Positions 37,808-45,383 are shown, numbered from the stretch's first letter. The stretch is DNA of 64,000 nucleotides from Kitasatospora sp. CB01950 (GCF_001905465.1 NZ_LISX01000001.1:517974-581973), one strand, 5' to 3'. Program-made: numbers and translations. Notes: generated by a model not told the origin, from the letters alone.

Positions 37808-38893
37808 ATGGCCATCACCGTGTCCGAACGCGGACAGCACAGCGAGGACACCACCGCGCTCCTCGACGGCACCCGCGACACCGCCGAAGCGCTCGCCCTG
37901 CTCGGCCGGGCCCGCACCGTCGTCGACCCGGCGCTGCGCGCCGCCGTGGACACCCTCCCGGACTCCATGCGGCAGATCGCCGGCTACCACCTCGGCTGGC
38001 TGGAGGCCGACGGCGTCCCGAGCGCGGCCGGGGCCGGCAAGGCGATCCGCCCCGCCCTGGTGCTCGCCGCGACCCAGGCCGTCGGCGGCCGCCCGCAGGA
38101 CGCCGTCCGGGCCGCCGCCGCCGTCGAACTCGTGCACAACTTCACCCTGCTGCACGACGACGTCCTCGACCGCGACCACACCCGCCGCCACCGCCCCACC
38201 GCCTGGCGGGTGTTCGGCACCACCGGCGCGATCCTGGCCGGCGACGCCATGCACTCGCTCGCCCTGCGCGTCCTCGCCGAGGACCCCCACCCCGCCGCCG
38301 CGGCCGCCGTCCGCCGCCTCGCCGACTGCGTGGTCGAACTCTGCGCCGGCCAACAGGCCGACTGCTCCTTCGAACAGCGCTCCGACGTCACCCTCGCCGA
38401 GTGCCTCGCCATGGCGGAGAGCAAGACCGGCGCCCTGCTCGGCTGCGCGTGCGCCCTCGGCGCGCTGTACGCGGGCGCGGACGCCGCCACCGCCGACGCG
38501 ATGGACGCCTTCGGCCGCGAGATCGGGCTCGCCTTCCAGCTGATCGACGACCTGATCGGCATCTGGGGCGACCCCGCGATCACCGGCAAGCCGGTCGGCG
38601 CGGACCTCGCCGCCCGCAAGAAGTCCCTCCCGGTCGTCCACGCCCTCTCCTCCGGCACGGCCGACGGCGCCGAACTCGCCGCCCTCTACGCCTCCGGCCG
38701 TCCCCTCAGCCCCGCCGAACTCGCCGCCGCCGCCGACGCCGTCGACCGCGCCGGCGGCCGGGCCTGGGCCCAGGGCGAGAGCTGCGAACGCATGGCCACC
38801 GCCATCAGCCACCTCGCCGTCGCCATCCCGGACCCGACCGCCACCGACGAACTGCTCGCCCTGGCAGAACTGGTCACCCGCCGCACCTACTAG
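37808..38893 (+). CDS. encapsulin cargo: trans-polyprenyl diphosphate synthase family
   Basis: 361 residues from ATG 37808, with GGGGGAGGA upstream and 113 bases after the shell gene. Isoprenyl synthase fold: first Asp-rich motif LLHDDVLDRD near 115, second QLIDDLIGIWGD near 245, plus GKAIRPAL and the KKSLPVVHAL motif. The second motif reads DDxxG rather than DDxxD. The N-terminal 35 residues (VSERGQHSEDTTALLDG) are low-complexity and precede the catalytic core, the position expected for a family 2 encapsulation tag. It condenses IPP with an allylic diphosphate; the chain length is unknown. The integrated element starts 39 bases after its stop. Confidence 0.92.
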   Translation: MAITVSERGQHSEDTTALLDGTRDTAEALALLGRARTVVDPALRAAVDTLPDSMRQIAGYHLGWLEADGVPSAAGAGKAIRPALVLAATQAVGGRPQDAVRAAAAVELVHNFTLLHDDVLDRDHTRRHRPTAWRVFGTTGAILAGDAMHSLALRVLAEDPHPAAAAAVRRLADCVVELCAGQQADCSFEQRSDVTLAECLAMAESKTGALLGCACALGALYAGADAATADAMDAFGREIGLAFQLIDDLIGIWGDPAITGKPVGADLAARKKSLPVVHALSSGTADGAELAALYASGRPLSPAELAAAADAVDRAGGRAWAQGESCERMATAISHLAVAIPDPTATDELLALAELVTRRTY

Positions 38894-38910
38894 AGGGGGG
38901 CGAATCCAAG

Positions 38911-38956
38911 GAGAGCACCACCAGGGGCGCGGGGGTGGACCCTACACCCTTGCAAG
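38911..38956. other. attL, left junction of the integrated element
   Basis: Chromosomal half GGGGCGCG joins the core GGG (38932-38934), then element sequence with TTGCAAG at 38950-38956. The T of TTGCAA is 18 bases from the centre of crossover (38932|38933), mirrored exactly in attR. See the attR entry and findings. Confidence 0.8.
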
Positions 38957-38983
38957 TGGTGAGAGCGCCTGATCAGAACAGAA

Positions 38984-39023
38984 AGAGCCCCCGCCCGGAG
39001 GTGGTGCTTCGGGCGGGGGCTCT
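38984..39023. terminator. terminator at the left end of the element
   Basis: Perfect 14-bp inverted repeat (AGAGCCCCCGCCCG at 38984-38997, partner 39010-39023), 12-base loop, just after the stop of the minus-strand gene at 39032. Confidence 0.85.
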
Positions 39024-39031
39024 GGCGTGTG

Positions 39032-39211
39032 TTACGGCTGGCCCAGGCTTGCCACGACGGGCTTGCACGGTGGGCAGGCCCAGTACTCAATGGGCGGGCC
39101 GCTGGGGCGTTCGGTGACGCTCGCAACGGTGAGATCCGGGTGCGCTTGGGAGCACAGGCAGCAGGTGCGGGGGGCGTCGCCAGTGGCGGTGTCGGTGGCC
39201 TGTGTCGTCAT
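39032..39211 (-). CDS. small zinc-ribbon protein of the element
   Basis: 59 residues from ATG 39211, which overlaps the stop of the preceding gene by four bases (ATGA). It contains two CxxC knuckles, CCLC near residue 18 and CPPC near residue 47, forming a likely zinc ribbon, with little else. Such small zinc proteins in mobile elements may bind DNA or a partner protein; the function is unknown. Co-translation with the 108-residue protein upstream suggests that they act together. Confidence 0.75.
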   Translation of the reverse strand: MTTQATDTATGDAPRTCCLCSQAHPDLTVASVTERPSGPPIEYWACPPCKPVVASLGQP

Positions 39212-39534
39212 GCTGCCGCTCCTGTGAGGCCGTGGGCACCGTGGTGTCGGTGGCCGGTATCGGGCAGGTTCGCGACTGCTGTGTGAAGGGCGGCCTGGCG
39301 GGCGTACGCCTTCTCCATCTCGTCCAGTTCGGTGCGCCATGCGGCAGGGTCGACGTACGGCCGGACCATGGGGCTTTCGGGTGAGTGCTCGCACAAGGTG
39401 ATGCGGCGTTCGGGACGGTCGGGCGTGGTGGGCTCGGCGGAGATGGTCTTGGTGGCGGAGTACCTGTGCCTGCCCCGGGTCGGCAGGACCAGACGCAGAA
39501 GTCCAATTAGGGCGGAGTGGATAAGGTCGAGCAT
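39208..39534 (-). CDS. element protein with N-terminal hydrophobic segment
   Basis: 108 residues. The first 15 (LDLIHSALIGLLRLVLP) are hydrophobic or amphipathic and could touch the membrane; the middle is basic; DPAAWRTELDEMEKAYARQAALHTAV forms a predicted helix. No family is recognised. It is translationally coupled to the small zinc-ribbon gene by an ATGA overlap and diverges from the GntR-type regulator, so repression by that regulator is plausible. Confidence 0.7.
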   Translation of the reverse strand: MLDLIHSALIGLLRLVLPTRGRHRYSATKTISAEPTTPDRPERRITLCEHSPESPMVRPYVDPAAWRTELDEMEKAYARQAALHTAVANLPDTGHRHHGAHGLTGAAA

Positions 39535-39625
39535 GTCGGCAGCTCCCGTTTAGCTGTGCGGACAAGTGCCCCCGGTGGCCGGTCCTACGCGGCTGCCGGG
39601 GGCTGTTCGTTGCCGACGGTATCCA

Positions 39626-39671
39626 ACCTGTCCATACCTGTCCATGGATATCCCTGGCTATGCCTGGCCAT
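39626..39671. promoter_or_regulatory. iteron-like operator before the GntR gene
   Basis: ACCTGTCCAT occurs twice in tandem (39626-39635, 39636-39645); after a GGATATCC palindrome come CCTGGCTAT and CCTGGCCAT. Four related units in 46 bases between divergent genes suggest a binding site of the element's own regulator. Confidence 0.65.
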
Positions 39672-39681
39672 CCGTCGCGGA

Positions 39682-39687
39682 TACGGT
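39682..39687 (+). promoter_or_regulatory. -10 box of the regulator gene (leaderless)
   Basis: TACGGT six bases before GTG 39694, without a ribosome binding site, directly downstream of the repeated operator units. Confidence 0.45.
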
Positions 39688-39693
39688 CGCAGG

Positions 39694-39930
39694 GTGTTCG
39701 AGTTCAGCCCGTCCCGCTCGAAGTGGGAACAGATTGCCGAGGTCATCGGCGGCCAGATCAGCGCCGGAGAACTGCTGCCGGACCACAAGTTGTCCGAGGT
39801 CGAGTTGGCCGGAACGTTCGATGTGGACCGCAAGACGGTTCGAAAGGCGATCGAGTCGCTGCGGGACAAGAATCTCGTCATCACCCGCCCCGGCATGGGC
39901 AGCTTCGTCACACACCCGGACCAGCGCTGA
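39694..39930 (+). CDS. GntR-type winged-helix regulator of the element (DNA-binding domain only)
   Basis: 78 residues from GTG 39694; a longer reading frame to 39517 is excluded because it would run through the repeated operator and has no start signals. The protein is one GntR winged helix: WEQIAEVIGGQISAGELLPDHKLSEVELAGTFDVDRKTVRKAIESL, and a wing ending ITRPGMGSFV. There is no ligand domain, as in the short GntR repressors of actinobacterial integrative elements. It probably controls lysogeny or the divergent gene pair by binding the repeats just upstream. Confidence 0.85.
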   Translation: MFEFSPSRSKWEQIAEVIGGQISAGELLPDHKLSEVELAGTFDVDRKTVRKAIESLRDKNLVITRPGMGSFVTHPDQR

Positions 39931-40040
39931 AACAGCTGCGCCCTGTCCGCCGGAATCACAGCGGGCAGGGCCAGAGCGGGACCACGCATTCATGGGCCCG
40001 GCATCTACGGCTCTCCTCACAGAGGCCGGGGCCCCAGCGG

Positions 40041-40409
40041 TCAGTACTGGCGCCCGGCCTGGCGGCCGGTGGCGGCGCGCAACAGCCTGCGGTACCAGGG
40101 AAGGCGAAGAGCCTTCCACATCGCCGCCACCTCGGGGCTCACGGTCGGCCGTCGCAGGTGCTTCCGGTTGTCGCACATCAGGTGGTCGAACTCCCCGCTC
40201 GCCAACGCATCGCGCAGCCCGGCAAGTTCGGCCGGACGCAGGCGCAAGAGGCGGCGATCGTCCTCGATGTGCCCCAGGACGAGCCAGCCGTCCTTGGCCT
40301 CCGCGATCACGACCCCTCGGATCTCGTCCTCGTCGTCCACGGCGGTTGCCTCCCAGTGCAAGCCCAAACCGAACGCTTCGCGGGGGTAGTACTCGACCAG
40401 CGCGGTCAT
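40041..40409 (-). CDS. hypothetical element protein
   Basis: 122 residues from ATG 40409, which overlaps the end of the upstream gene by four bases. An N-terminal beta-rich half (IRGVVIAEAKDGWLVLGHI) and a C-terminal basic region (RRPTVSPEVAAMWKALRLPWYRRLLRAATG) are visible. No family recognised. It forms a two-gene unit with the next gene upstream. Confidence 0.65.
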   Translation of the reverse strand: MTALVEYYPREAFGLGLHWEATAVDDEDEIRGVVIAEAKDGWLVLGHIEDDRRLLRLRPAELAGLRDALASGEFDHLMCDNRKHLRRPTVSPEVAAMWKALRLPWYRRLLRAATGRQAGRQY

Positions 40410-40717
40410 GGTGAATCCTCGTCCTTCGTAGGTGTTCCGCCGATCTCAAGCCACACGTACTGCCAGCCCTCCGCCCTCCGGTGCCCGAACCGATCGGCCC
40501 GGCTCAGCACCGCGAGCAGGCCCACCGTCCGGCCCAGGTCGGGCGTCCCGCGAACTCGAACGGACACCCTCACCGCCCCGCCACGCGTCCACGTGATCGA
40601 CGGACGTTCCCGGGTCAAGACAGCCAGTTCCGCGGCGAGTTCACCCGCCCTCGCCCGCGCAGCCCGCAACTCCTCGTCCGCCAGCGGATCATCCGACGTC
40701 TCGCGGCCCTCAACCAC
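40406..40717 (-). CDS. hypothetical element protein
   Basis: 103 residues from GTG 40717. Residues 10-40 form a charged helix, likely coiled coil (DEELRAARARAGELAAELAVL); the rest is beta-rich (AVRVSVRVRGTPDLGRTVGLLAVLSRA, WQYVWLEIGG). No family recognised. It is co-translated with the downstream 122-residue protein through a four-base overlap. Confidence 0.65.
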   Translation of the reverse strand: MVEGRETSDDPLADEELRAARARAGELAAELAVLTRERPSITWTRGGAVRVSVRVRGTPDLGRTVGLLAVLSRADRFGHRRAEGWQYVWLEIGGTPTKDEDSP

Positions 40718-40828
40718 AACTCACCGGCCGAGAACCAGTCCGCCTCACCCAACACTCTTCGGCCGCTCCAGGCACCCACCCGGTAGGGCCGACCCCTACT
40801 CCCTGGGCGACTAGCCGAAGGCTCGGAC

Positions 40829-41104
40829 TTACGAGCATTCGACAGCTCCCCGCGACCTGACATCAATTGACGTCCCACGGTGCGACCGCTGGTCGGGGGT
40901 GCGCATCATGTGCACACAGGCCCGTCCCTGCACCGCATCAAGGTTGTTGAACTCGACAGACACCGCTGCACACTGCGTACCGTCTTCGGACTCCCCCTGA
41001 CATACCAAGGTGTAGGTGGGCGATTCGACGTCGCTGTCGGCGTCCGGGACCAACTTCCCTGGGATGCCGGACAGCACCCTTGCGTCGCGTACCTTCGCTG
41101 CCAT
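40829..41104 (-). CDS. hypothetical element protein
   Basis: 91 residues from ATG 41104, which follows GGAGG on the minus strand; a longer frame to 41179 lacks such a site. A Cys pair and a beta-rich middle (TYTLVCQGESEDGTQCAAVSVEFN) suggest a small fold, perhaps metal-binding. No family recognised. Confidence 0.6.
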   Translation of the reverse strand: MAAKVRDARVLSGIPGKLVPDADSDVESPTYTLVCQGESEDGTQCAAVSVEFNNLDAVQGRACVHMMRTPDQRSHRGTSIDVRSRGAVECS

Positions 41105-41245
41105 TGGTAGTTCCTCCCGCCAAGTTGTCACCAGGATCTGGCAGCCGCCCAGGACGGTGAAACCTCCTGCGAAGGACACTCCAGAACGTCCCTCACGCGG
41201 TAGAACGTCCCTACAAGAGTCCGGGCTTGCGGGGAGGCAGGCGAA

Positions 41246-41989
41246 GTGCCGAACGACAGACTGAAAGCCGTCATGGAGTTGGGGGGTTGGACGTGCGCCG
41301 CCCTTGCGGAGAAGGCCGGCGTGGACACCAAGTCGGTTGAGCGGTGGGCGAATCAGAACCGGACGCCCCGGTTGGGGACAGCTCGTCTGGCTGCCGAAGC
41401 GCTAGGAGAAGACATGTTCGGCCTGTGGCCAAGTCTGTGGCAGCCACGCGCCGCCAGGGCGATAAGCCCCGAACTGGTGGCACTCTACGAGCAGCGCGCC
41501 GACCTACCGGTGTCCGTGTACATAGACCTGTTGGCGAAGGCCACAGAGCGCATTGACGTGCTGGTCTATGCCGCCGTCTTCCTCCATGAGGCGTACCCAC
41601 GACTGAACGATCTACTTCGAGAGCGCGCCGCCGAGGGATGCACGATTCGGATCGCAGTTGGCGACCCCAACAGCGAGAACGTGAGACAACGCGGGGAGGA
41701 GGAGAAGTTCGGTCACGGCATCCAATCCCGTTGCAGGCTCGCCCTCATGCACTACCGGTCGCTGCTCGGCGCCCAAGGGATCGAAATTCGAACCCACGGG
41801 ACCACGCTGTACAACAGCCTCTACCGGGCAGATGACCAGGTGCTGGTGAATGCTCATGTGTGGGGGGTCAACGCCTTCGGTGCCCCGGTCTGGCACCTGC
41901 GGCGGACCAGTGCAGGCAAGCTGTTCGACACCTACGCTGCAAGCTTCGATGCAGTGTGGAACGCGGCCCTGCCGGTTGAGGAGAACTGA
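41246..41989 (+). CDS. XRE-type helix-turn-helix protein with PLD-like C-terminal domain
   Basis: 247 residues from GTG 41246 (GGGGAGG eight bases before). Residues 5-55 are a helix-turn-helix (WTCAALAEKAGVDTKSVERWANQNRTPRLGTARLAAEAL). From about 90, ISVYIDLL-like helices lead to a phospholipase-D-like fold: IDVLVYAAVFLHE, GCTIRIAVGDPNSENVR, YNSLYRADDQVLVNAHVWG, resembling the C-terminal domain seen in streptomycete XRE proteins paired with NUDIX genes. The HKD motif is degenerate, so a sensor role is more likely than a nuclease. It is followed after four bases by the NUDIX gene. Confidence 0.85.
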   Translation: MPNDRLKAVMELGGWTCAALAEKAGVDTKSVERWANQNRTPRLGTARLAAEALGEDMFGLWPSLWQPRAARAISPELVALYEQRADLPVSVYIDLLAKATERIDVLVYAAVFLHEAYPRLNDLLRERAAEGCTIRIAVGDPNSENVRQRGEEEKFGHGIQSRCRLALMHYRSLLGAQGIEIRTHGTTLYNSLYRADDQVLVNAHVWGVNAFGAPVWHLRRTSAGKLFDTYAASFDAVWNAALPVEEN

Positions 41990-41993
41990 TCAC

Positions 41994-42464
41994 GTGGTGC
42001 GCACCGAGTTCTACGACGATCCCGACGCGCCAGAGCCGAACCGTCTGGTGGTGGCGGCGTCCGCTGTGGTGACCGACGGTGAAGGGCGGATCCTGCTTCA
42101 GCGGCGTACCGACAACGGCCTGTACGCACTGCCGGGCGGCACGATGGATCTCGGCGAGTCGCTTCCGGGGGCGGCCGTCCGGGAAGTCCGCGAGGAGACC
42201 GGCCTTGACGTGGAGATCACCGGACTCGTCGGAACGTACACCGACCCACGACACGTGATCTCCTACTCGGACGGCGAAGTACGACAGCAGTTCAATGTCT
42301 GCTTCACCGCGCGCATCACGGGCGGGACACTCCGGATTTCCGATGAGTCGACCGATCTCCGGTTTGTGGCACCCGAAGACATCGGGGACCTGCCGATGCA
42401 CCACACCCAGCAACTCCGGCTCCACCACTTCCTGGAGAATCGAACAACCCCTTATCTCGGCTGA
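41994..42464 (+). CDS. NUDIX hydrolase paired with the XRE-PLD gene
   Basis: 156 residues from GTG 41994 (GTG 41997 is equally possible), after GAGGAG. The NUDIX box is complete: GGTMDLGESLPGAAVREVREETGL near residues 48-70, with the REVREE metal ligands. It would hydrolyse a nucleoside diphosphate derivative, identity unknown. Gene order XRE-PLD then NUDIX is common in streptomycetes, which suggests that the helix-turn-helix protein senses or controls the hydrolase. A terminator follows. Confidence 0.88.
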   Translation: MVRTEFYDDPDAPEPNRLVVAASAVVTDGEGRILLQRRTDNGLYALPGGTMDLGESLPGAAVREVREETGLDVEITGLVGTYTDPRHVISYSDGEVRQQFNVCFTARITGGTLRISDESTDLRFVAPEDIGDLPMHHTQQLRLHHFLENRTTPYLG

Positions 42465-42481
42465 CGGAGGCCAAACAACAG

Positions 42482-42530
42482 AGGCCCCACCCCGGCCACC
42501 CGAAGAGGGAGGAAGGGGCGGGGCCTTTGT
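42482..42530. terminator. terminator between NUDIX and capsid genes
   Basis: AGGCCCCACCCC at 42482-42493 pairs with GGGGCGGGGCCT at 42515-42526 (one mismatch) and is followed by TTTGTGGTTT. It separates convergent genes. Confidence 0.7.
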
Positions 42531-42543
42531 GGTTTCACGGGGT

Positions 42544-43479
42544 TCAGCCGTTGAGTACGTTCATCAGGCGGGCGGCGGCCTTGCCTCCGAACAGGGCGAT
42601 GCCGCAGTAGAACTCGATGCGGGTTCGGAACACGGGCTTGTCGTGGGCCTCGCCGAGGTCGGTCACCTGGATGCCGCCGTTGGTCAGGCCGGTGACTCCC
42701 GCGTCGGCGTCGGAGCTGCCGAACCGGACGGCGTAGATATCGCCGGTCTCCTTGCCGCCCGTACCCGTGGTGAGCGGGAGGACGTCGGTGCCGTCGAGCT
42801 TCTGGCCGGGGTCGAGCATCGGGATGCCGTTCCACATGGTGACTTCCTTGCCATGGATCTGCGCGGTCAGCAGTTCCGAGCCGCCGAGCCGGCGGAACCC
42901 GGAACGGATCTTCGCGATGATCGCGGCGTTCATGTACAGCGCGCCGTTCTGGCTGGTGATCCCCTGCACCTGCGCGGTCACCGCGTCCAGGGCATCGAAG
43001 AAGTCATAGCCGCCGGAGACGGGCCCGGCGCCCTTGGCATCCAGGACCTGGCGGCCGATCAGGCGCTTGCGCAGACCGTCGAAGCCGAGCGGGTTCACCT
43101 GCGTGTCGCCGTTGAAGAACTGGTCGGAGAAGTGGACCGACGCGGCCTTGACCTTCATGGCCGCCTGGATCGCGCGCTGGTCGTTGATGTTGCCGCGGGT
43201 CTTGACGATGAACTTGTCGACGTCGCTGTCGCCGCCAAGGATCGCCAGGTTCTCGATACGCGGGCTGACCGCGCCCACGCTCTCCGGGTACGCCTCGTTG
43301 ACCGCGCGGAACGACACCCCGGGCAGGGTGGACTCCTCGTTGTAGCGGAAAGCGTTTCCTTCGAACTGGATCAGCGGCAGCCGGTCGAGGATCGGCGATT
43401 CCTGGACGAAAGCTTCGACGACGCCTCGCTGAAGGTCGTCGGTCGAGAGCTTCGCGGACTCGGCAAGGGTGAGTGCCAT
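42544..43479 (-). CDS. phage major capsid protein (HK97-like)
   Basis: 311 residues from ATG 43479, after AGGAG; an upstream frame to 43545 is only the intergenic region with the terminase gene. Sequence features of the tailed-phage capsid family: a helical N-arm (TLAESAKLSTDDLQRGVVEAFVQESPILDRLPL), an E-loop-like stretch with GVSFRAVNEAYPESVG, a central GSDVDKFI helix region, GALYMNAAIIAKIRSGFRRLGG and the C-terminal GIALFGGKAAARLMNV. No capsid protease or scaffold gene is nearby. It would form the shell of a small phage-like particle or alter helper capsid size. Confidence 0.88.
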   Translation of the reverse strand: MALTLAESAKLSTDDLQRGVVEAFVQESPILDRLPLIQFEGNAFRYNEESTLPGVSFRAVNEAYPESVGAVSPRIENLAILGGDSDVDKFIVKTRGNINDQRAIQAAMKVKAASVHFSDQFFNGDTQVNPLGFDGLRKRLIGRQVLDAKGAGPVSGGYDFFDALDAVTAQVQGITSQNGALYMNAAIIAKIRSGFRRLGGSELLTAQIHGKEVTMWNGIPMLDPGQKLDGTDVLPLTTGTGGKETGDIYAVRFGSSDADAGVTGLTNGGIQVTDLGEAHDKPVFRTRIEFYCGIALFGGKAAARLMNVLNG

Positions 43480-43519
43480 GGTGGTGTTTCTCCTGAATTC
43501 TCTTGATGAGATGGGTGGT

Positions 43520-44014
43520 TCAGTCCCAGACGTCGGACTCGTCATCCGGCTCCGGCGGCGTGATAGCGGTCCGAGAGCTGGGCGAGAGACCCAATTCGCG
43601 TATATAGCGGGCGAGTTGGGAGCGATACTGTGCGGCGATGGTGGCGGCCCCGTTCTTCACGGTGCCGCGTTCGGCGGTGACCATGAGCCCGCGCACCGAC
43701 AGGTCGCGTTCGGCCTGGTCGATGCGGGCGACGCAGACGCACAGGTCCTTGACGGTCGAGTGGTCCACCTCGCCGAGCCCGGCGGACACTTCGAGGACGG
43801 GAACGATCCGCTGCCACTCGGCGGACGCCACTCCACGGCAGCGAACGTTCGCTTCCTGGATCTCGGCGGCCGGCGAGTCCTTGAACACCTCGCGCCAGTC
43901 GGGCTCGGCCAGGACGGCGCGCGGAACGATCACGCCTTCGCGGATCTCGGTCTTCGACGGGTTCCCCTCGCGGGCCCGGGCGAGTGCCGGTCTCGGTCGG
44001 TATCGGTCGGCCAT
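43520..44014 (-). CDS. phage terminase small subunit (P27 family)
   Basis: 164 residues from ATG 44014, after GAGGAG. The C-terminal YIRELGLSPSSRTAI is the ending typical of P27-type small terminases, and the middle (WQRIVPVLEVSAGLGEVDHSTVKDLCVCVARIDQAERDL) is a helical core. Small terminases recognise the packaging site on phage DNA. Here it lies between HNH and capsid genes without a large terminase, so it would have to direct a helper phage's packaging motor to the element DNA. Confidence 0.88.
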   Translation of the reverse strand: MADRYRPRPALARAREGNPSKTEIREGVIVPRAVLAEPDWREVFKDSPAAEIQEANVRCRGVASAEWQRIVPVLEVSAGLGEVDHSTVKDLCVCVARIDQAERDLSVRGLMVTAERGTVKNGAATIAAQYRSQLARYIRELGLSPSSRTAITPPEPDDESDVWD

Positions 44015-44146
44015 GCTCTCCTCTCGTCTCACGGTTGCGGCGTGCAGGGCTGCCAAGAGTTGCCACAGCCCCGGCACAAGAACGAAGCCTCCCTGCCGAT
44101 CAGTGGCGGGTGGGGAGGGGAGTACCCCCCCTGGTAAAGCCGCAGG

Positions 44147-44515
44147 TCAGCGACGTATGGGCTTGACCCGCTCGGCCGTCCAGCCTCCGGGTTGGCGTGG
44201 TGCCGTCTCGCGGTTGTGACAGAGAGTGCACAACGGTCGCAGCCAGCTCGGCGAGTCCGGATCAGCAACACTCCGAGCGACTAGCGAGCGGCGCGACTTG
44301 GGGAAGTGGTCGGCGACGGTCGCCGGCTTCGTGCACAGCAGGCACCACGGATGGGCGTACAGGTAGGCCCGTCGGATGCGGGCCCAGTGTTGGGCGTCGT
44401 AGCCGCGCTCTGCTGCTGTGCTGCTCTGCCTCGCGCTGGTGGCGAGAGCGGCGAGGACATCGACGACAGCGTGTGGTCGCTGCGGCCCGGCGAGTTGGCG
44501 GACTGTGACAGTCAA
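44147..44515 (-). CDS. HNH endonuclease, phage type; N-terminus probably frameshifted
   Basis: The HNH part is clear: YLYAHPWCLLC, ATVADHFPKS, then LRPLCTLCHNRETA, with the two CxxC pairs and central DH. In this frame the best start is a TTG at 44515 without a good ribosome binding site. A second frame starts at ATG 44525, five bases after GAGGGG, and encodes ACIDCH and RCRRCPRR, a second CxxC pair typical of these proteins. One extra base near 44420 separates the frames, so either a mutation, a sequencing error or a +1 frameshift joins them. Phage HNH enzymes of this kind assist terminase cleavage of DNA. Confidence 0.75.
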   Translation of the reverse strand: MTVTVRQLAGPQRPHAVVDVLAALATSARQSSTAAERGYDAQHWARIRRAYLYAHPWCLLCTKPATVADHFPKSRRSLVARSVADPDSPSWLRPLCTLCHNRETAPRQPGGWTAERVKPIRR

Positions 44516-44652
44516 TACAGGCCATCCAAGCCCCTCATCGCTTACGCCTCGCCACCCTTCCGCTACCCCTCACCCTCCCGCGGACTTGCCCAACAACCCC
44601 GCATGGCCCGAAAGTTGAAGGCCAGCAGAGTACGGACGGGCGGGGTAAGGGC

Positions 44653-45126
44653 GTGACAACCCACAACGAGATCGGCGGCGAAGCGAGCACCGCCGTACAG
44701 GCAGGCGTGGTCAACGGCGGTGTCCATGTGAGCACTGCTGTTGGTGATGCCCGGGGCGCAGATTTGCGCGATGCCTACCGGTCGGCGTACCTGGCAATTC
44801 GCCTGGCTGCGACGGAAGACCTGCCATCGGAGATGGCCACGTCGAGAACTATCGATGACCGGCGTCAAGCATTTCAGGAAATTGAAGACCGCTGCACTGC
44901 CCTCGCACCCGACTTTGATATGTTCGCGACGGACGGGGTGAGATTCGCATTTCGGGAGGCCCATGCTGCCGTGGGCCAACTGGTCAGGAAAGTTCATCGT
45001 TGGCAGATCAATGTGCGCCGCTTTGGCTATCGCGAAACTTTTGAAATGGCCCGCGCAGCGCAGTTGCTGATCCTCAAAAAGAGCCTAGAGTACCTAGTCG
45101 ATGAAATTCGCAAGACTAGCCAGTAG
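44653..45126 (+). CDS. helical protein with RHIM/BASS-like amyloid-signalling motif
   Basis: 157 residues from GTG 44653. Residues 5-26 hold the motif NEIGG...AVQAGVVNGGVHV; the VQAG core followed by GGVH is the pattern of bacterial amyloid signalling sequences related to animal RHIMs, usually found at protein ends in actinobacteria. Residues 35-157 are predicted helical with alternating charged/aromatic stretches (LRDAYRSAYLAIRLAATEDL, FREAHAAVGQLVRKVHRWQINVRRFGY) and no catalytic motif. The base composition is lower in GC than its surroundings, pointing to recent transfer. The role is inferred: an effector or adaptor that assembles through amyloid templating. Confidence 0.8.
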   Translation: MTTHNEIGGEASTAVQAGVVNGGVHVSTAVGDARGADLRDAYRSAYLAIRLAATEDLPSEMATSRTIDDRRQAFQEIEDRCTALAPDFDMFATDGVRFAFREAHAAVGQLVRKVHRWQINVRRFGYRETFEMARAAQLLILKKSLEYLVDEIRKTSQ

Positions 45127-45383
45127 CGCTATTGGCAATCTCTCTGATTAACGCTTTGTGACTGACTGGGCCGGTCCGGGCGGGGACCGCAGCACCGTCC
45201 GCCCCCGTCTGCGCCCTGGCGGACGATCACGTTCGGATGGTGCTGCGGCCCCCGCACGCTGCCTCACGACTCCGGCAGCCACCCCCGTGATGCGGGGTGC
45301 GTGGTGCACGGGCAGCGCTTGTTCCGAGGGCGGGCACTCAGTCCGCCGAGTGCCCCCGAGTGGGATGGGTGCGCGGTAACCCG

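Noticed and set aside
44563..44997. minus-strand open frame opposite the amyloid-motif gene
   Set aside because: No recognisable motif; the plus-strand frame has the conserved VQAG motif and a sensible helical composition.
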